Assembly (NCBI RefSeq): GCF_026210795.1 | Contig: NC_089434.1 | Coordinates: forward strand, 5,580,001-5,644,000 | Direction: 5' to 3' | DNA from: Rhizophagus irregularis | Taxonomy: Eukaryota > Glomeromycota > Glomeromycetes > Glomerales > Glomeraceae | DNA: 64,000 nucleotides | Part shown: positions 11,538 through 24,011 of the stretch, piece after piece | How positions within the stretch are numbered: the first letter of the stretch is position 1 | Layout: each line of letters starts with the position of its first letter | Translations under genes and position numbers: made by a program | Notes under the pieces: generated by a model | The model's input: the letters and a program-made list of their open reading frames with translations, nothing else | Database searches by the model: none | What the model was told of the DNA's origin: nothing

Positions 11538-14500
11538 TTATATGGCTGTAAAATAAAAATTATTTTTTATCCAAATTCTATTTGTAGTATCATGATTTGG
11601 TAGTTGGCACCTTTCTGAATTACAATTATGAATAAAGTGTACTTTTTGAACATTATCTATTACAGTAATTGGAAAAATACGTCTCCATTTATCTCCTGTT
11701 GCTTGAAGACGGTAAAGTGGACATTTTAATACTGAATGTTCAACCATAGTATCTTCAAACCAATCTACAACAATAAATGCATAATATTTGTTATTATTAC
11801 CCTTATGTTGAAAGATACCTTTAATTATTGCATAAGATTCTTCATGATCTTCTTCATAAATTATGATAAAATCATTGAGATGTAGGTGAACTTTTGAAAG
11901 GATACCATTTTCTTCTTCAATCATATATGATGCAAATTTGTACCAACTAATTGAAGAATTTATAAGTGCCGCCTCAAACTTCATATCCACATAAGATAAA
12001 AACAATTCAATTTTAAAATTATGCAAAGTCAAGAGAAGTTTATCATGTTCCTGCTTTGACATTCTTTTTTTTAAGGAAATATTGGAAATAAAATTTACTG
12101 GTGAAGTAACTAAATTAAAAGATTAGTAAATATTATGCATATGTGAAAAAATAAATATGAAGTACTATAATATTTTGCTATCTTACCTTTTACGTCATCA
12201 TTTTGAATTTGTTCCTCAATTAAATATTTATCTTCTGTAACATACCAATTCGAAAATAATTGATCAAAATTTGAACTTGTGAACCCAGTACAAGATCTAT
12301 TTAATCTTGGATCTATACCTCCATCTGCTAAATGTCGAATTGCAAATAAAGTATTGTAACATTTTAATAAATCCAGGTCTATAGTTTTGCAATTAGTTTT
12401 TGGTATCATTCCTTTAAAGATACGATGAACCATCTCTTTTATACCAACCTGAGAGTTGACAAGTGTACCAAAAGTTTTAGCATGCATCAAAAGATGCATA
12501 TTAATATGTATATTTAGTAAGTTAACAAAACTTGCAAAAACCTATAAAAAAACAAAATATTGTTAATTATTGAATTATTCCATGTTCTGAATTTCAAATT
12601 TATAATTATACCTTTGGAAGAATTAAAAACTCTTCTTTAAGACATAGCTGTAATTTTTCATAGCTATCTAACGTAAATTCCTTATTAAAAACTGCTTTCA
12701 TAGTCTTTGCAACTTGTACCCAACAAGATATAATAGCTTTTAGCACTAAGCTAATTCGAGCCACATCAATCCTTTGTCGAATAGTGGCTGCTTCATTATT
12801 TTTGAGGCTTGATTCCTTTAAAAATCGATTTAATAAAAATGGCATAATCATAGCTAGTTTAAGAAGATCAGACATCATAAAGCTATTGTAATGACTAATT
12901 GGATTTGGTAGACGAGACCACTTTTTTGGAATTTCAAAATTTTTCCAAATTTTAACAAAATCATCCTCTCCTTCTTGTGAAAATAATTCACAGGTTAGTT
13001 TTAGTAACCGCCCAATCTTTCCTGCGGTGGCATGATAAATATCCTGTGGCGTCTGTAAATGTCTCTCACGTTTTAATTTATCCAAAATACTAGGTAATGA
13101 TCTTAAACCATATTCTATACAAAGTTGTCCTCTTTTTGAACTTACAGATTCTTGAGAAATTTTTGAAATTTCTTCATCTGTGATATGATGATAACGTAAT
13201 GTTGCACACTATCCTGATTATAGGTACTCAATGATTCCTTTTTAGTTGTACAAGTACGGCAACCTTTATTTGCATTATGTCTAAATTGATTTTTAAATTT
13301 AAATCATTTTAATAGTTGTTACGAAAATATATTATTAAGATTAATAATTAAATTGAAAAATACCTCAGTACTCCTGCCATATCATTACCTTGAGGTAGAT
13401 CTGCTGTAACAAGGCCCAACCCAGCAATAACCCATGCATCTTGTCCTTGAACAGTCATAATCTTTCCTTTCTCAAATTTTTTTATTTCTGAAACAAATGG
13501 TACCATAAACTCGTTAAAATTTCCACCAAAAGGAATAAATCCAAGAACAAAATGGTTCTTGATTAGCTTTCTCTGATGCGTTGGCATGTTACCAAACTGT
13601 ATATAGACGCCACCTAAGGAATGGTATACATTTCTAAATGTACCAAAATCATCATAGTAAAGATCTAAAAACAGCTTATAAACTGGCATAGACGACAGTG
13701 GATTTCTGACAGAAATGTAATCTGAAGGATGTTGGTATGAAAGCTTTGCATCACGAACGTGCCAACGGTCATTACATTTATAAATTATTTCAGTAATTCG
13801 TAATGAACCTTCTGGAATAATTTGGTGTTTATACGTCATCATTATAGTTACTTTCTCTAAAATTTGAGAGGTAATTATGGTTATAAATGGTTCATCCTGA
13901 AACCATACTTCCCCAGTTAGAGAACGACGTCATCTTGATAGCCCTTTTATATTTCCAGGTAAATCATCATAATTTAAAATTAGTTGAACTCGTAACTCAT
14001 AGTTTCCATTTTCATCTTTTAAAATTGCTCTCAACCTTCCAAGTTTTTTAAGACCATTATCATGATAGTAGACAAAATCACCAGATTGATATATTACTAT
14101 TTTATTAAAATAAATATTTTAATGTTAACAAATCATAATTATACCAAAGTATATTGTTCTATTACCTTCTGATATTATTATTTCATGTTGTCCAAAAAGT
14201 GGTGATTCTCCCCATAAAGTTTCATGCCAATATTCTGACTTTGTTTCAAAATTAACACCAGGTCCGAAATACATATGCTTCATCAGCATTGGATTGTTGA
14301 GAACACGCCATATAATATCACTAATTGAGAGTTGATATAAAAGCTTCGAATCTCGCGAAGTTGACGTAGTTTTTTTTGGTAAAATTTGAATAGGCTTTGT
14401 TATTATTGGTAGGAGAGGAAGACGTTTTCTCCATGATTGGAATCTATGGATATTTTTTACTACATGAGTAGGTTCGAATTGAGGATTGTGAATGATATCA

Positions 14501-15119
14501 ACAAGGTCTTCATATGCTTTTGTAGAAACATTATGCTTCTGAAGCCAACAAAATAGTGCCGTAGTTGTATAATTATCAAAGTACGGTGCAAATTCACCAT
14601 TGCAGGACGGTATCTTGTCTTCATCCAAAGCTTCAACAATTTGATGTATTTCTTCCTCTTTGTTGTCATTACGTTCCTCTTCGTCATTGTTACGTTCCTC
14701 TTCCTCTTCATTATTACCTTCCTCTTCCTCTTCTTCATTATTGTCTCCATTATCATCATCTTCCTCCTCATCCCTATTGTATTCATTGTCATTTTTCTCT
14801 TCCTCTTCACTATTGTATTCATTGTCAGTTTCTTCTTCCTCTTCATTATCAAATGATTGATCATCATCTTCCATCTCATCATTGTAATACTGAGGACCAA
14901 TTGATCCATATTCATTATCATCATCATTAATGTCCTGAAAACTTAAATCATTATCTTCGTGATTATACTGAAAGTCCATGTTATCGTCATCATTATCAGG
15001 TGAACGTACAGGTGAACGTCTCTCACCGGAAGTAGTTATCTCACCAAGATTGCTGTAAGAAAACTGATTTTGAATTCGAATTGGTTTTATTGGTTTGGCG
15101 TGACTATTCGTCTCCTCAT
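11538..15119 (-). pseudogene. multi-exon transposon-type gene (Plavaka/CACTA-like), decayed
   Basis: Five exons join in one frame on the minus strand: about 15119-14166, 14096-13374, 13280-12612, 12541-12187 and 12097-11538. The GTAATAG, GTATTT, GTATAA and GTAAGA donors all precede matching AG acceptors. The N-terminal part has a long Glu/Asp/Asn-rich tract (about 14640-14900), followed by conserved-looking blocks: PYFDNYTTTALFCWLQKHN, YFGPGV, LWGESPLFG, LGLVTADLPQGNDMAGVLR, then a GCRTC cysteine pair. A helical central region follows (RLPNPISHYNSFMMSDLL), and the C-terminal part has FIVVDWFED and FIHNCN. From memory this is a large Rhizophagus family of transposon origin; the ADLPQGND..GCRTC block resembles Plavaka/CACTA proteins, but that link is tentative. 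There is a TGA in the second exon (13930-13932) and a frameshift near 13205. The true first exon upstream of 15119 is not identified. Confidence 0.6.
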
Positions 15120-15364
15120 CTTTATAACAATTACAATTTAAATTAATTTAAATTTAACTAGAATTTTATTAATTCAATTAGAACTTTAAATTTATTAAGC
15201 GTGTTAGCAAAAAAAAAAAAAAAATGCAATTGCCAATTAAGTAATCACTTCGGTTAAATTAATGCCGATTTGGCTATTAATGGATACACAAAATTTAGGG
15301 TCAATTATACTGTATATGGTTAATGACAATTGGTATGACAAATAATATTATCGAATAATGTCAT

Positions 15365-15655
15365 TTATTGAATAAAATAATAAGTATATAATAAAATAAA
15401 ATAAAACATAATAATAAAATAAAATATAACATAATAATAAAATAAAATAAAATATAATAATAAAATAAAATAAAACATAATAATAAAATAAAATAAAACA
15501 TAATAATAAAATAAAATAAAACATAATAATAAAATAAAATAAAACATAATAATAAAATACAATAAAACATAATAATAAAATAAAATAAAACATAATAATA
15601 AAATAAAATAAAACATATAATAAAATAAAATAAAAAATAAAATGAAATAAAAATA
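15365..15655. repeat. minisatellite, 23-bp unit
   Basis: Near-perfect tandem copies of a 23-bp A/T-only-plus-one-C unit (ATAATAATAAAATAAAATAA, then AAC), about ten to twelve copies. Because 23 is not a multiple of three, all frames on the minus strand stay open and give spurious Phe/Tyr/Leu-rich proteins. It lies directly after the stop codon of the trihelix/RS gene, so it may be in that gene's 3' UTR. Confidence 0.85.
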
Positions 15656-16270
15656 TTAATGACGTCGGTGACGATAAGATCGAGAATGAGAGCGCTCGCG
15701 CTCTCGGTAGTAGGGAGATCGAGAACGAGAGCGCCCGCGCTCTCGGTGGTGGTAGAGGGATCGGGAGCGAGAGCACCTAGAGCGCCTGTGCTCTCTATAC
15801 TCGTATGTCCTACGATCTACCCTATTTCTCCGGGAGGACCGGACTAATGCTTAAAACAAAGCAATTATTAATATAAATGCAATGAATTAATGAAAAAATC
15901 AGTTAAATAATAAATACTTACACTCAACTCTCCAGAACTCGTCCGAGAGTTCTTGGTGGAACCTCTCGTCGTGCAAAGACGGGGTACGAGTAGGGTAATC
16001 ATCAGGATTTCTATTGATTAGCCTCTCTAGATTCTCGTACCCCGCCTTTAGTGAATTCCACTTCTCTCTGCATTGTTTTCTAGTTGGCCTGAATGTGTGG
16101 TTATTTCGTATATTACGAGCAATTCCACGCCATAATTGTTTTTGATCATGTAACCTCATTGTGGTGAATAAGGGCTGATAGGCCCGACGACGCTGAATTA
16201 AGGTCAAAGCAGCGTCATCGGGCCATTGAATGTATACTGAAAGATTTGCGTTTAAGTTTAATGCTGCCAT
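15656..16270 (-). CDS. trihelix/Myb-SANT-like protein with Arg/Ser-rich tail
   Basis: Two exons, 16270-15922 and 15849-15656, separated by a 72-bp GTAAGT..AAG intron, join in frame to give 180 residues ending at the TAA at 15658-15656. Residues about 15-115 form a helical DNA-binding-type domain of the Myb/SANT or trihelix kind: WPDDAALTLIQRRRAYQPLF, LWRGIARNI, RKQCREKWNSLKAGYENL and a terminal SDEFW. The second exon encodes an RS-rich tail with repeated RERGRSRSRS and RERERSHSRS blocks, as in SR splicing factors. Its DNA is strikingly GC-rich against the surroundings, because Arg and Ser codons here use CGC, CGA and TCT. A nuclear, nucleic-acid-binding role is likely; the precise function is unknown. 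The frame is intact, with no sign of decay. Neighbours are the decayed transposon gene and a tandem repeat. Confidence 0.72.
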
Positions 16271-16338
16271 TATTAAATATTATTAGTTTGATGGGGAAAA
16301 TGTCAAGAAAAGGCTCTATATTTATAATAAATTTATTA

Positions 16339-16745
16339 TGATTTCTTTGAGTTTATTTTTACGATCTTGTCTAAATTTTTTAGTTCTAATGCAATCCTTA
16401 ATTAATTTATTTAACATTGAATACACACATAATTTTTTTTTGATTTCTTTGAGTTTATTTTTACGATCTTGTCTAAATTTTTTAGTTCTAATGCAATCAT
16501 CCTTAATTAATTTATTTAACATTGAATACACACATAATTTTTTTTTGATTTCTTTGAGTTTATTTTTACGATCTTGTCTAGTTCTAATGCAATCATCTTT
16601 AATTAATTTATTTAACATTGAATACACACATATTTTTTTTTGATTTCTTTGAGTTTATTTTTATGATCTTGTCTAAATTTTTTAGTTCTAATGCAATCAT
16701 CTTTAATTAATTTATTTAACATTGAATACACACATAATTTTTTGA
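16339..16745. repeat. four tandem copies of a unit of about 102 bp
   Basis: Units start GATTTCTTTGAGTTTATTTT at about 16340, 16442, 16547 and 16642 and end with CATTGAATACACACATAATT. Spacings are about 102, 105 and 95 bp; the third unit lacks the AAATTTTTTAG segment. On the minus strand the first units stay open and translate to a lysine-rich repeat (KLIKDDCIRTKKFRQDRK). The break in periodicity argues against a coding role. Confidence 0.85.
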
Positions 16746-18323
16746 TTTATTAATTTATTTTAAAAATATAGTTACAGTAATACTGCATCACGGCGTTAAT
16801 TAATATATATAAATAAAAATAAATAAACAAATTCTATTAATAAAAAGTGAGTTAAAAATGTTATTTATAATTATACATTAAAAAAAGCAATAAAGAAGAC
16901 GAAAGTAATCTGCAAATTATATTTAAGGTAAAAGAAAATGTAATATTTTAAACCACGCATGTCCTTCCTTGATTATATTTCATATTACACTGCGATGATA
17001 TATTACAATTATACTGAATTTTAAGCTAACCTTAATCTACACCATAAGGAACTTAATTCGATCTTAATTTACTCCGTTTTAGAATATTACCGAACAATTA
17101 GACAAATGATTAGTTGCACATGACTTGCATTATTTGTATAGTTGATACTTTATATACCGATATTTGATTACACCAATATGTATTAAAACTCTTTCCTACA
17201 GTATAAAATATCAATATATCGGTATTTTTCAAATATCGTTGTAAGTTGACTACTGTAGATCCCATCTATCTATTTAAAAAATTCTTTTATGTAATCAATC
17301 CAGGGGCTTACACTAAATAAGGCTTAGATATGGCTTAGTTAGATAGGATCATCACATGGTTCAGTTTAAAAATAATCGACCTTTTTTATTGATTGGTTTT
17401 TTTCTGATCATATTTTATATTTTATCGTCAAGAGTATAATTATTTAAAAATTTAATTTTTCTTGCATGTCATCGTATCACACATAAAAATGGAAATTCAA
17501 AACGTAATATTCCATTAATTTCTTCTCACTCCTTTTTCTTCTACCGATCATTTTTCTTCTCACCCCTTTCCATTATTTTTCTTCTCATTCCACGTATAGC
17601 CTGAAAATATAATAAAATTTGGAACCGTAAAATCGATTTGAGGTAATCTTCCATATAAAAAAAAATGTCACTGAATGAAATTCGATATTGTAATAATTTA
17701 TTTATATAAACTAAATTTAATTTCTGATCCTCTAGAAATCATAGTTTTTTTCCATCTTTCAACATTTTCAACTGATCCCGCATTCCCCTCAATTTATACG
17801 GTACACAACGATATTGAGATCCTGCATACTTTCCAATTACGTTCTATAATTAAAATTACAGTAACCAAGATCTCATTTATATCGTGACAACCTCGTTTTA
17901 TATCCCATATTTGATCAAGGGGTTATATCGACAATCTCGCTCTTTTCGATCAAGAGATCTCATTTATATCATGACAATCTTGCGAGAAGTTTACTTCACT
18001 TTTTTTCTCGTTCTCTCATTTTCTCTTGTTCTCTCATTACGATATTATGACTAAACGTAATAATAAAGAAATAGAAATCAAAACAGGTATATATGTAACT
18101 CTTCCGTAAAAGTTTTGCTTATATGTAAGAATAATAACCGAAATATGTATAATAGGATCGAAAAAAAATCAAAGGACCTTACCGAGAAAGAGGAGAGAAA
18201 TAAATATTGAAGAAACTAATCAATTATTATTAGGTAAATATTAATTTATATAGGCTTTAGCTCTTTAATATTATTCTATTAATTTTTAATTGAAATAATT
18301 GAAATAATATATTACATACAGAT
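16746..18323. other. intergenic region, no gene supported
   Basis: Mixed AT-rich DNA. Around 17140-17250 there are partial inverted motifs (TATACCGATATTTGATT and ATATCGGTATTTTTCAAATA). From 17500 to 18200 the sequence is T/C-rich with TTCTTCTCAC repeats. No convincing exon was found. Confidence 0.35.
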
Positions 18324-19380
18324 ATGAATACCAGGCAAAAACATAACGAAAGTGAAAAGGAAGTAATAGTAGAAGAGGATGTAAGGGATAAAAGTGAAGA
18401 AGAAGAGGAGGAAGAAGAAGAAGAAGATGATGATGATAACGACAAGTTAGGCGCGGCTAAAACAATTCCAGATCCGTTTCAGTTTTGTACCAAATTAGAC
18501 ATATGTAACTGGCTTGTAAAAAATCCAGAAATCTTACGATTAGCGAATGAGATGAACGAATCATCTTATGTTGTTAGTTCAAAGAATACTGAAGTTAGTA
18601 TTAATACAATATGATAATATTTATTATGTCTAAATCTCAAATAACGTATCTCAATATTTTAGGATAAAATACGACTATGGGATGAGTCGGTAAAGTGCTT
18701 ATTTTTACGAGTGAGGAATCCGAGTAGTGAAGCACTCGACAATTTGGTTGTGAAAATTTTTCGGTTTAAAATTTACACTAGCGAAGCTAGAGGATATCTA
18801 GATAAAACTCGTAAGTCTTTAACAGACTTCAGGAATAAATTCAACCAAAATATTCTAAATTTAGTGAGGGAATACAAAGAAATCAGAAAGAGCAGGTATT
18901 TGTTTATTTTATTGTTTTATAGTCAACAAAATAGTGCTATTTGTATAATTATTAATTAATTAATTATAGGGGTACGACTGGAAATCTTTCCCAAAAAGAA
19001 ATTAAAGATTACGTTGACAAAAACGTGGTGCAGAAACTTCTAAACCGTCAACTCGCAGCTGTCAATATTTTGGAATTGACAAATAATGGAGGCATGGATA
19101 CGTTAGTTGAGTTTGTTAAGGAAGCCGTCTGCGTTTCTTGAGACGGTAAAAACTTACCTGGTATAAAGGAGTTGGATACCATGACTAAAAATATAATTAT
19201 CCCTTCCCGAAGTGGAAGTGATATAGTAAATACCCTAAACAAGTAAGTTATTTTATTTATTTCGCACATCACGCCTTTGATAATAATATATTAATAAAAT
19301 TAAATTATAGATTTAGGTGCGTTCTTATAAAATTATATGACGAAGAAGAATCATTAATAAATGATTTTATAAAATTTTAA
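18324..19380 (+). CDS. four-exon acidic/helical protein gene with one in-frame TGA, function unknown
   Basis: Exons 18324-18593, 18663-18895, 18970-19242 and 19311-19380 join exactly in frame to 282 codons, with donors GTTAGT, GTATTT and GTAAGT and acceptors TTTTAG, TTATAG and TTATAG. The N-terminus is polar, followed by a run of about ten Glu and four Asp residues (about residues 26-40). The rest looks mostly alpha-helical, with RARGYLDKTR-like charged segments and a final DEEESLINDFIKF. A single TGA interrupts exon 3 (19139-19141, VCVS stop DGKNLPG), while the frame and the downstream splice sites stay intact. Either the gene is a very young pseudogene, or the product ends there, or the base is wrong. 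I recognise no family. Weak resemblance in style to effector-like or structural hypothetical proteins does not justify a function. Confidence 0.55.
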
Positions 19381-21180
19381 TAAAAAAATAAAATTGAGTT
19401 TTATTGAGTATTTCTTTTTAGTTTATTTAATTATATTCTTTTAATGGTATAGACTTTAATAATAATTAGCTTCAATCGAAAAATCACAAAAAGTTTTAAA
19501 AGTTTTGAATATCTGTTGAGATTCAATCATATTTGAATTTCTTTAACTTGTTGTGTTATTACCATTAAATAATCAATTATCTATATAAACTGTGTAAAGT
19601 TAATTTGGCTCTATTTTGATAATATCCACCTATAAAGAACTCATCCGTGCATTACCTAAACAATTATTGGTTGATCAAGTTCGTATAATACCAAATTTAT
19701 AAAATTGTCTGATTAAATGATCGCGTAATTAAATGATTGCGTATATTAAATGATCACGTATAAGACCTATTAATTCCTAAAAAGTCAATTCAACCACCAT
19801 TTTATTTAACCGCTATTTATTTGTACGTTTTTTTTTTTGAAAAAAAAAAAACTTTCTTTCTGAAAAGTAGAGTCTTCCTCCTATACCGTTTGCCGTCGTG
19901 CATAGTGTGTTATAGGAAAAGGCGGACTTGTTTGATTGATTATATGGGCATAAGCTTATGTTATATAGGCGTAAAACTTATATAATCAGTTTGATAACGC
20001 AACGAAAATCCTTTAATCAAGGGTTAAAATAGGCATGATGGGATATTCTCATATATCATGAGCTCTGTCTGTTCGAAGTGTCGTTTTATATATAATTAAG
20101 TAGGCTTAAGTCGTAAGTAACTTTTTTATAACATTGATTATTGGAGAATTAAGTGGCAAAAATAATTTTTAGTTTGTAAAACTTTAACTCCATACCAACT
20201 TGTGTGTGTTTGGGCGTTAATTTATTCCCTAACCCTTAGACCCACTCGTGGGTTAGGTAGGTTGCTTTGCACTTCTTGCAGCCTATCTTCTAATGGGTTT
20301 TAGGCCCACGTTTGCCCATTTAAAATTTATTAAACAGGATATCATCCGTCTAAACACATTGCAACGTTTGTTGATGAAGCTATGGTTGTCTAATAAAAGT
20401 TCGCTTTGCCTGGCAATTTATAGTGGATTCAATGGATCAAATTACAAACAACAATAATTTAGTCATATGAGAATTTCAGGCCAAAGAATAAGGGTGCATT
20501 GTCAAAGTTGAGAATATATTTGTATTTTTTTTTTTAAAGCCGTCATTCTCATGAACTTTTTCATTGTATCCCTAAGTTCAATGATTTTGGTAATGATGAA
20601 ACTGCAGTTGTTTATAGGGGTTTCCCGCCAAACTTCTGGGGTGAATTTATGTCTGGTATTTTCGAATATACTTATCCTTTTTGCAATAGAGTCGTAGCGA
20701 GTCTTCTTAAAGCGTACCTGTGACTATACTTCTCCGCTAATTAATTATGTCATATTTCGGCGAACGGACCAATTCACTATTTATTATAAAATTACTATGA
20801 ATTAATTACGTCTGTCAAAATAAATTTAATTAGTATTTTGTCATTTTGACGAAAAGTATACCTGTGACACCCCATCCAACTTGGGCAGTGTCGCTGAATC
20901 TAAAGCAAGGTACCCAGTTAATCCTCAACTTTGGGTTGATGAGTTATGATTCTGGAGTATTAAGGCATAATGTTTTGACTTACATCACCAATTTAACTCA
21001 TAATTCTAATTTATTGAATTAGTTTATTATAGATTTATTGATATTTTTTTTATCTGTTATATAATATTTAAACTAATGTATACTTTATCTGTAATTAAAA
21101 TTGTTATTGTAATAAATAACCGGTAACTTAAATCTATTGAAATTAACTTTTAAATTAGATTACAAATTATTAAAATATTA
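19381..21180. other. non-coding stretch inside the TIR-bounded block
   Basis: No gene supported. Less AT-extreme segments occur at 19860-20060 and 20200-20320. The latter has a short inverted motif (CCCACTCGTGGG). A segment at 20870-20950 (CACCCCATCCAACTTGGG) looks like older repeat DNA, but I cannot classify it. Confidence 0.3.
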
Positions 21181-22140
21181 TAAAATTGAATTTAACGATA
21201 TTTGATTGATTTGATATTTTTATAGATAATATCATTTTGATATTATTTTGATACTGAATTAATATTAAAATAATATTATATTGATATTGCATTTATTAAA
21301 AAAAAATCATTATTGTTATAACAATATCAAAATGATATCGTTTCGTTATTTGTCAATATCGATTAGATAATTATAAAGTGATATCTTTACAATATCATAT
21401 TGATATTGAATTAATGTTAGAACGATATCATATTAATATCGTATTTACTTTCTATTTTTCATTATTGTTATAACAATATCGAAATGATATCGATTTGATG
21501 TTTCGTCAATATCGTTATGATGTCGATTAGATAATTATAAAGTGATATCTTTACGATATCATATTGATATTGAATTAATGTTGGAATGATATCATATTAA
21601 TATCGTATTAACTTTCTATTTTTCATTATTGTTATAACAATATCGAAATGATATCGATTTGATGTTTCGTCAATATCGTTATGATGTCGATTAGATAATT
21701 ATAAAGTGATATCTTTACGATATCATATTGACATTAAATTAATGTTGGAACGATATCATATTAATATCGTATTTACTTTCTATTTTTCATTATTGTTATA
21801 ACAATATCGAAATATCGATATGATATCGATTTGATGTTTCGTCAATATCGTTATGATGTCGATTAGATAATTATAAAGTGATATCTTTACGATATCATAT
21901 TGATATTGAATTAATGTTGGAACGATATCATATTAATATCGTATTTACTTCCCATTTTTCAAAAAATTCATTATTGTTATAACAATATCGAAATGATATC
22001 GATCTGATATTTTTTCAAACAAATATCTTTACGATATCATTTCGATATATTGAATTAATATTGAAATGATATCATTGCGATATCATAATGATATCATTTG
22101 CAAATCGATATCGCCACGATATTTATTTAACATCATTATT
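21180..22140. repeat. GATATC-rich satellite array, about 164-bp unit
   Basis: The landmark CATTATTGTTATAACAATAT recurs at about 21309, 21460, 21624, 21788 and 21969, so the typical period is 164 bp, with one shorter and one longer spacing. Each unit is full of short palindromes (GATATC, ATATCGATAT-like) and contains a TTGATATTGAATTAATGTTG segment. That segment resembles the TTAACATTGAATTAATATTA segment of the 73-bp array at 9.3-10.2 kb, in the same orientation. The array ends about where the nested 1.5-kb element begins. Confidence 0.8.
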
Positions 22141-22514
22141 ATATCAATTCGGTATTGTTTAAAAATTCAAGGTTTCTGTAAAGAATTTACAATATTGCCT
22201 TTTTAATAAATGGAAAATATCAGAATTTTTAAAATTAATTTAAATAAACAAAGAAAAAGCATTTATTTTCTTGTTCTAAAATAGCAAAATACTATAATTA
22301 TCAAAAAAAATTTTATCTCTACTTATTACCATAAACTTTAACTAATTGAAGGTTTTTAAATAGTTGTAAAGTGTAAAATTGTAAGTTTAAGTTCTCATTC
22401 AAAATCTTTATCCATTCATGATACATTATTAAATTCATTTAAAAAAAAAATTCCATAAGTTTTAATTAAATTTTAGATAACAGCACTTAAATATATTAAA
22501 GAATACTTTAAATA

Positions 22515-24011
22515 GCATAGCAGGCTTTCTCATATATCACATTAATTTACCGATTATTTTCCGATTTTATCACATGATATAAAATGCCGTTACAAGACAT
22601 TGCATAAAATTCTACATATTAATATGACCTCAAATATTGCAAATAAATTTATTGCACTTTAAATTTTAATCATACAAAATTTTATTCAAATTGAATTATT
22701 ATTGACCGATTTTTGCAAGTAGTAACTTTTAATTTAATGCATTTTATGTAATTTTTTAATATAAGTGACTGGCAGATTTAAAAACTCACATAATAATCAT
22801 ACTTTAAATTTTGCAAACTAATAAATATTAATAAAATATATTTGCAAAAAAAATTTTATTAGAATCTGAAATAAATTCAAGAATTTTAATATGTACCTTC
22901 CATATAAATTAAAAATCCATTATAATTCCTGTTGCAAAATCATAAATAACTCAACATATATGCATACTAGAAAAATGAATTTATATTTATTTGAAAGGAG
23001 AGAATGAGATCTATCTAAAAAGTTAAAAATCACATTGATTGAATCATTAGTTCCTTAATAAATACGCTCAACACATTTACTATCAATTTGACATAAATTC
23101 TTGCATTTGAACGTAAATATCTCCTTATCTAATAATTCAATTTGCATGATTTTTGATTCCAAAATTAGAGCCCATTTACACCTTTCAAAGAAATATAAAA
23201 TTATTCATTTAGCATATGTGTATGTTGATAAATTAACAATAACGTCATTACAATCAAAACCTGACACAAAATTTAAATTATATTTCTTACCAATAATTGT
23301 AGCCATAAAACTCCTTTCACTTTATTTAAAGGATATTGTTTAAGCTTTTAATAGAATATACTGATGAAATTCATAAGTCAACTCCTAAAAAAGAGAAAGA
23401 AATAATTAGTTTATTAATAAAGAAAAAAAAATTTCTAAAAATCTATCTGATCCTTTAAATGGTAAGGAGTTCTATCAATAAAGAATTTTTTTGACACTAA
23501 ACTTATTTAAAACTTTATAACTTACACTTAAGAAGAATCTGGAGAGTCAAAATATAACTTTATTTGATTCCAACTATTTTTTGTCAAAAATTCTTTGTAA
23601 AGCTAAATAATATAAACGTACTATACTTATTTTCGTTTTATAAGAAGGTTTCAAGTGTTTATAACTTCTGGATTCCTCCTCCAATAGCCAGATTTCTGTA
23701 ATACGTTTAAACAAGACCTGAAGAATCAATTTTTTTTATCATCCTTTGCTATTAAATTTTTTGTGGCATAATTAAAATAAATTAGTACAGCTATCATATG
23801 CATGTGTGATATATATAATATCCAGCTAATAAAATACATATCTATATACAAACAATTATGTCAGTATTACGTCATTTAAAAATTACTAGAAAATATGAAT
23901 TTTAGTTATTTATTATGGCGCCATAACAGATAATTTATTAAATAAAAAACTAAAAATAATATATATGCCGATCATCATGTGATTATTCAAAAATCGGAAA
24001 GCCTGCTATGT
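22515..24011. mobile_element. 1.5-kb TIR element with 11-bp target duplication
   Basis: The ends read GCATAGCAGGCTTTC (left) and, in reverse complement, ACATAGCAGGCTTTC (right), matching at all but the first base. The 11-bp TACTTTAAATA occurs directly outside both ends (22504-22514 and 24012-24022). A duplication of this length suits a Mutator-type element. Subterminal segments carry TATCACAT, CCGAT and TCACATGAT motifs, like those of the MITEs at 61.6-63.1 kb. An open frame of 80 codons at 23101-23343 lies inside, but I recognise no transposase in it, so the copy is probably nonautonomous. Confidence 0.78.

Noticed and set aside
14565-14930. Long open frames on the plus strand and a Met/Lys-rich frame on the minus strand across the acidic tract
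   Set aside because: They are shadows of the GAA/GAT/AAT-rich repeat that encodes the Glu/Asp tract in the real minus-strand frame.
15348-15776. Phe/Tyr/Leu-rich proteins on the minus strand
   Set aside because: They are produced by the 23-bp minisatellite, which leaves every minus frame open. The part from 15659 on belongs to the RS exon in another frame.
20870-20950. Possible tRNA-like or structured RNA in a GC-richer patch
   Set aside because: No cloverleaf, A box or B box could be fitted. I found no tRNA or rRNA gene anywhere in the window.
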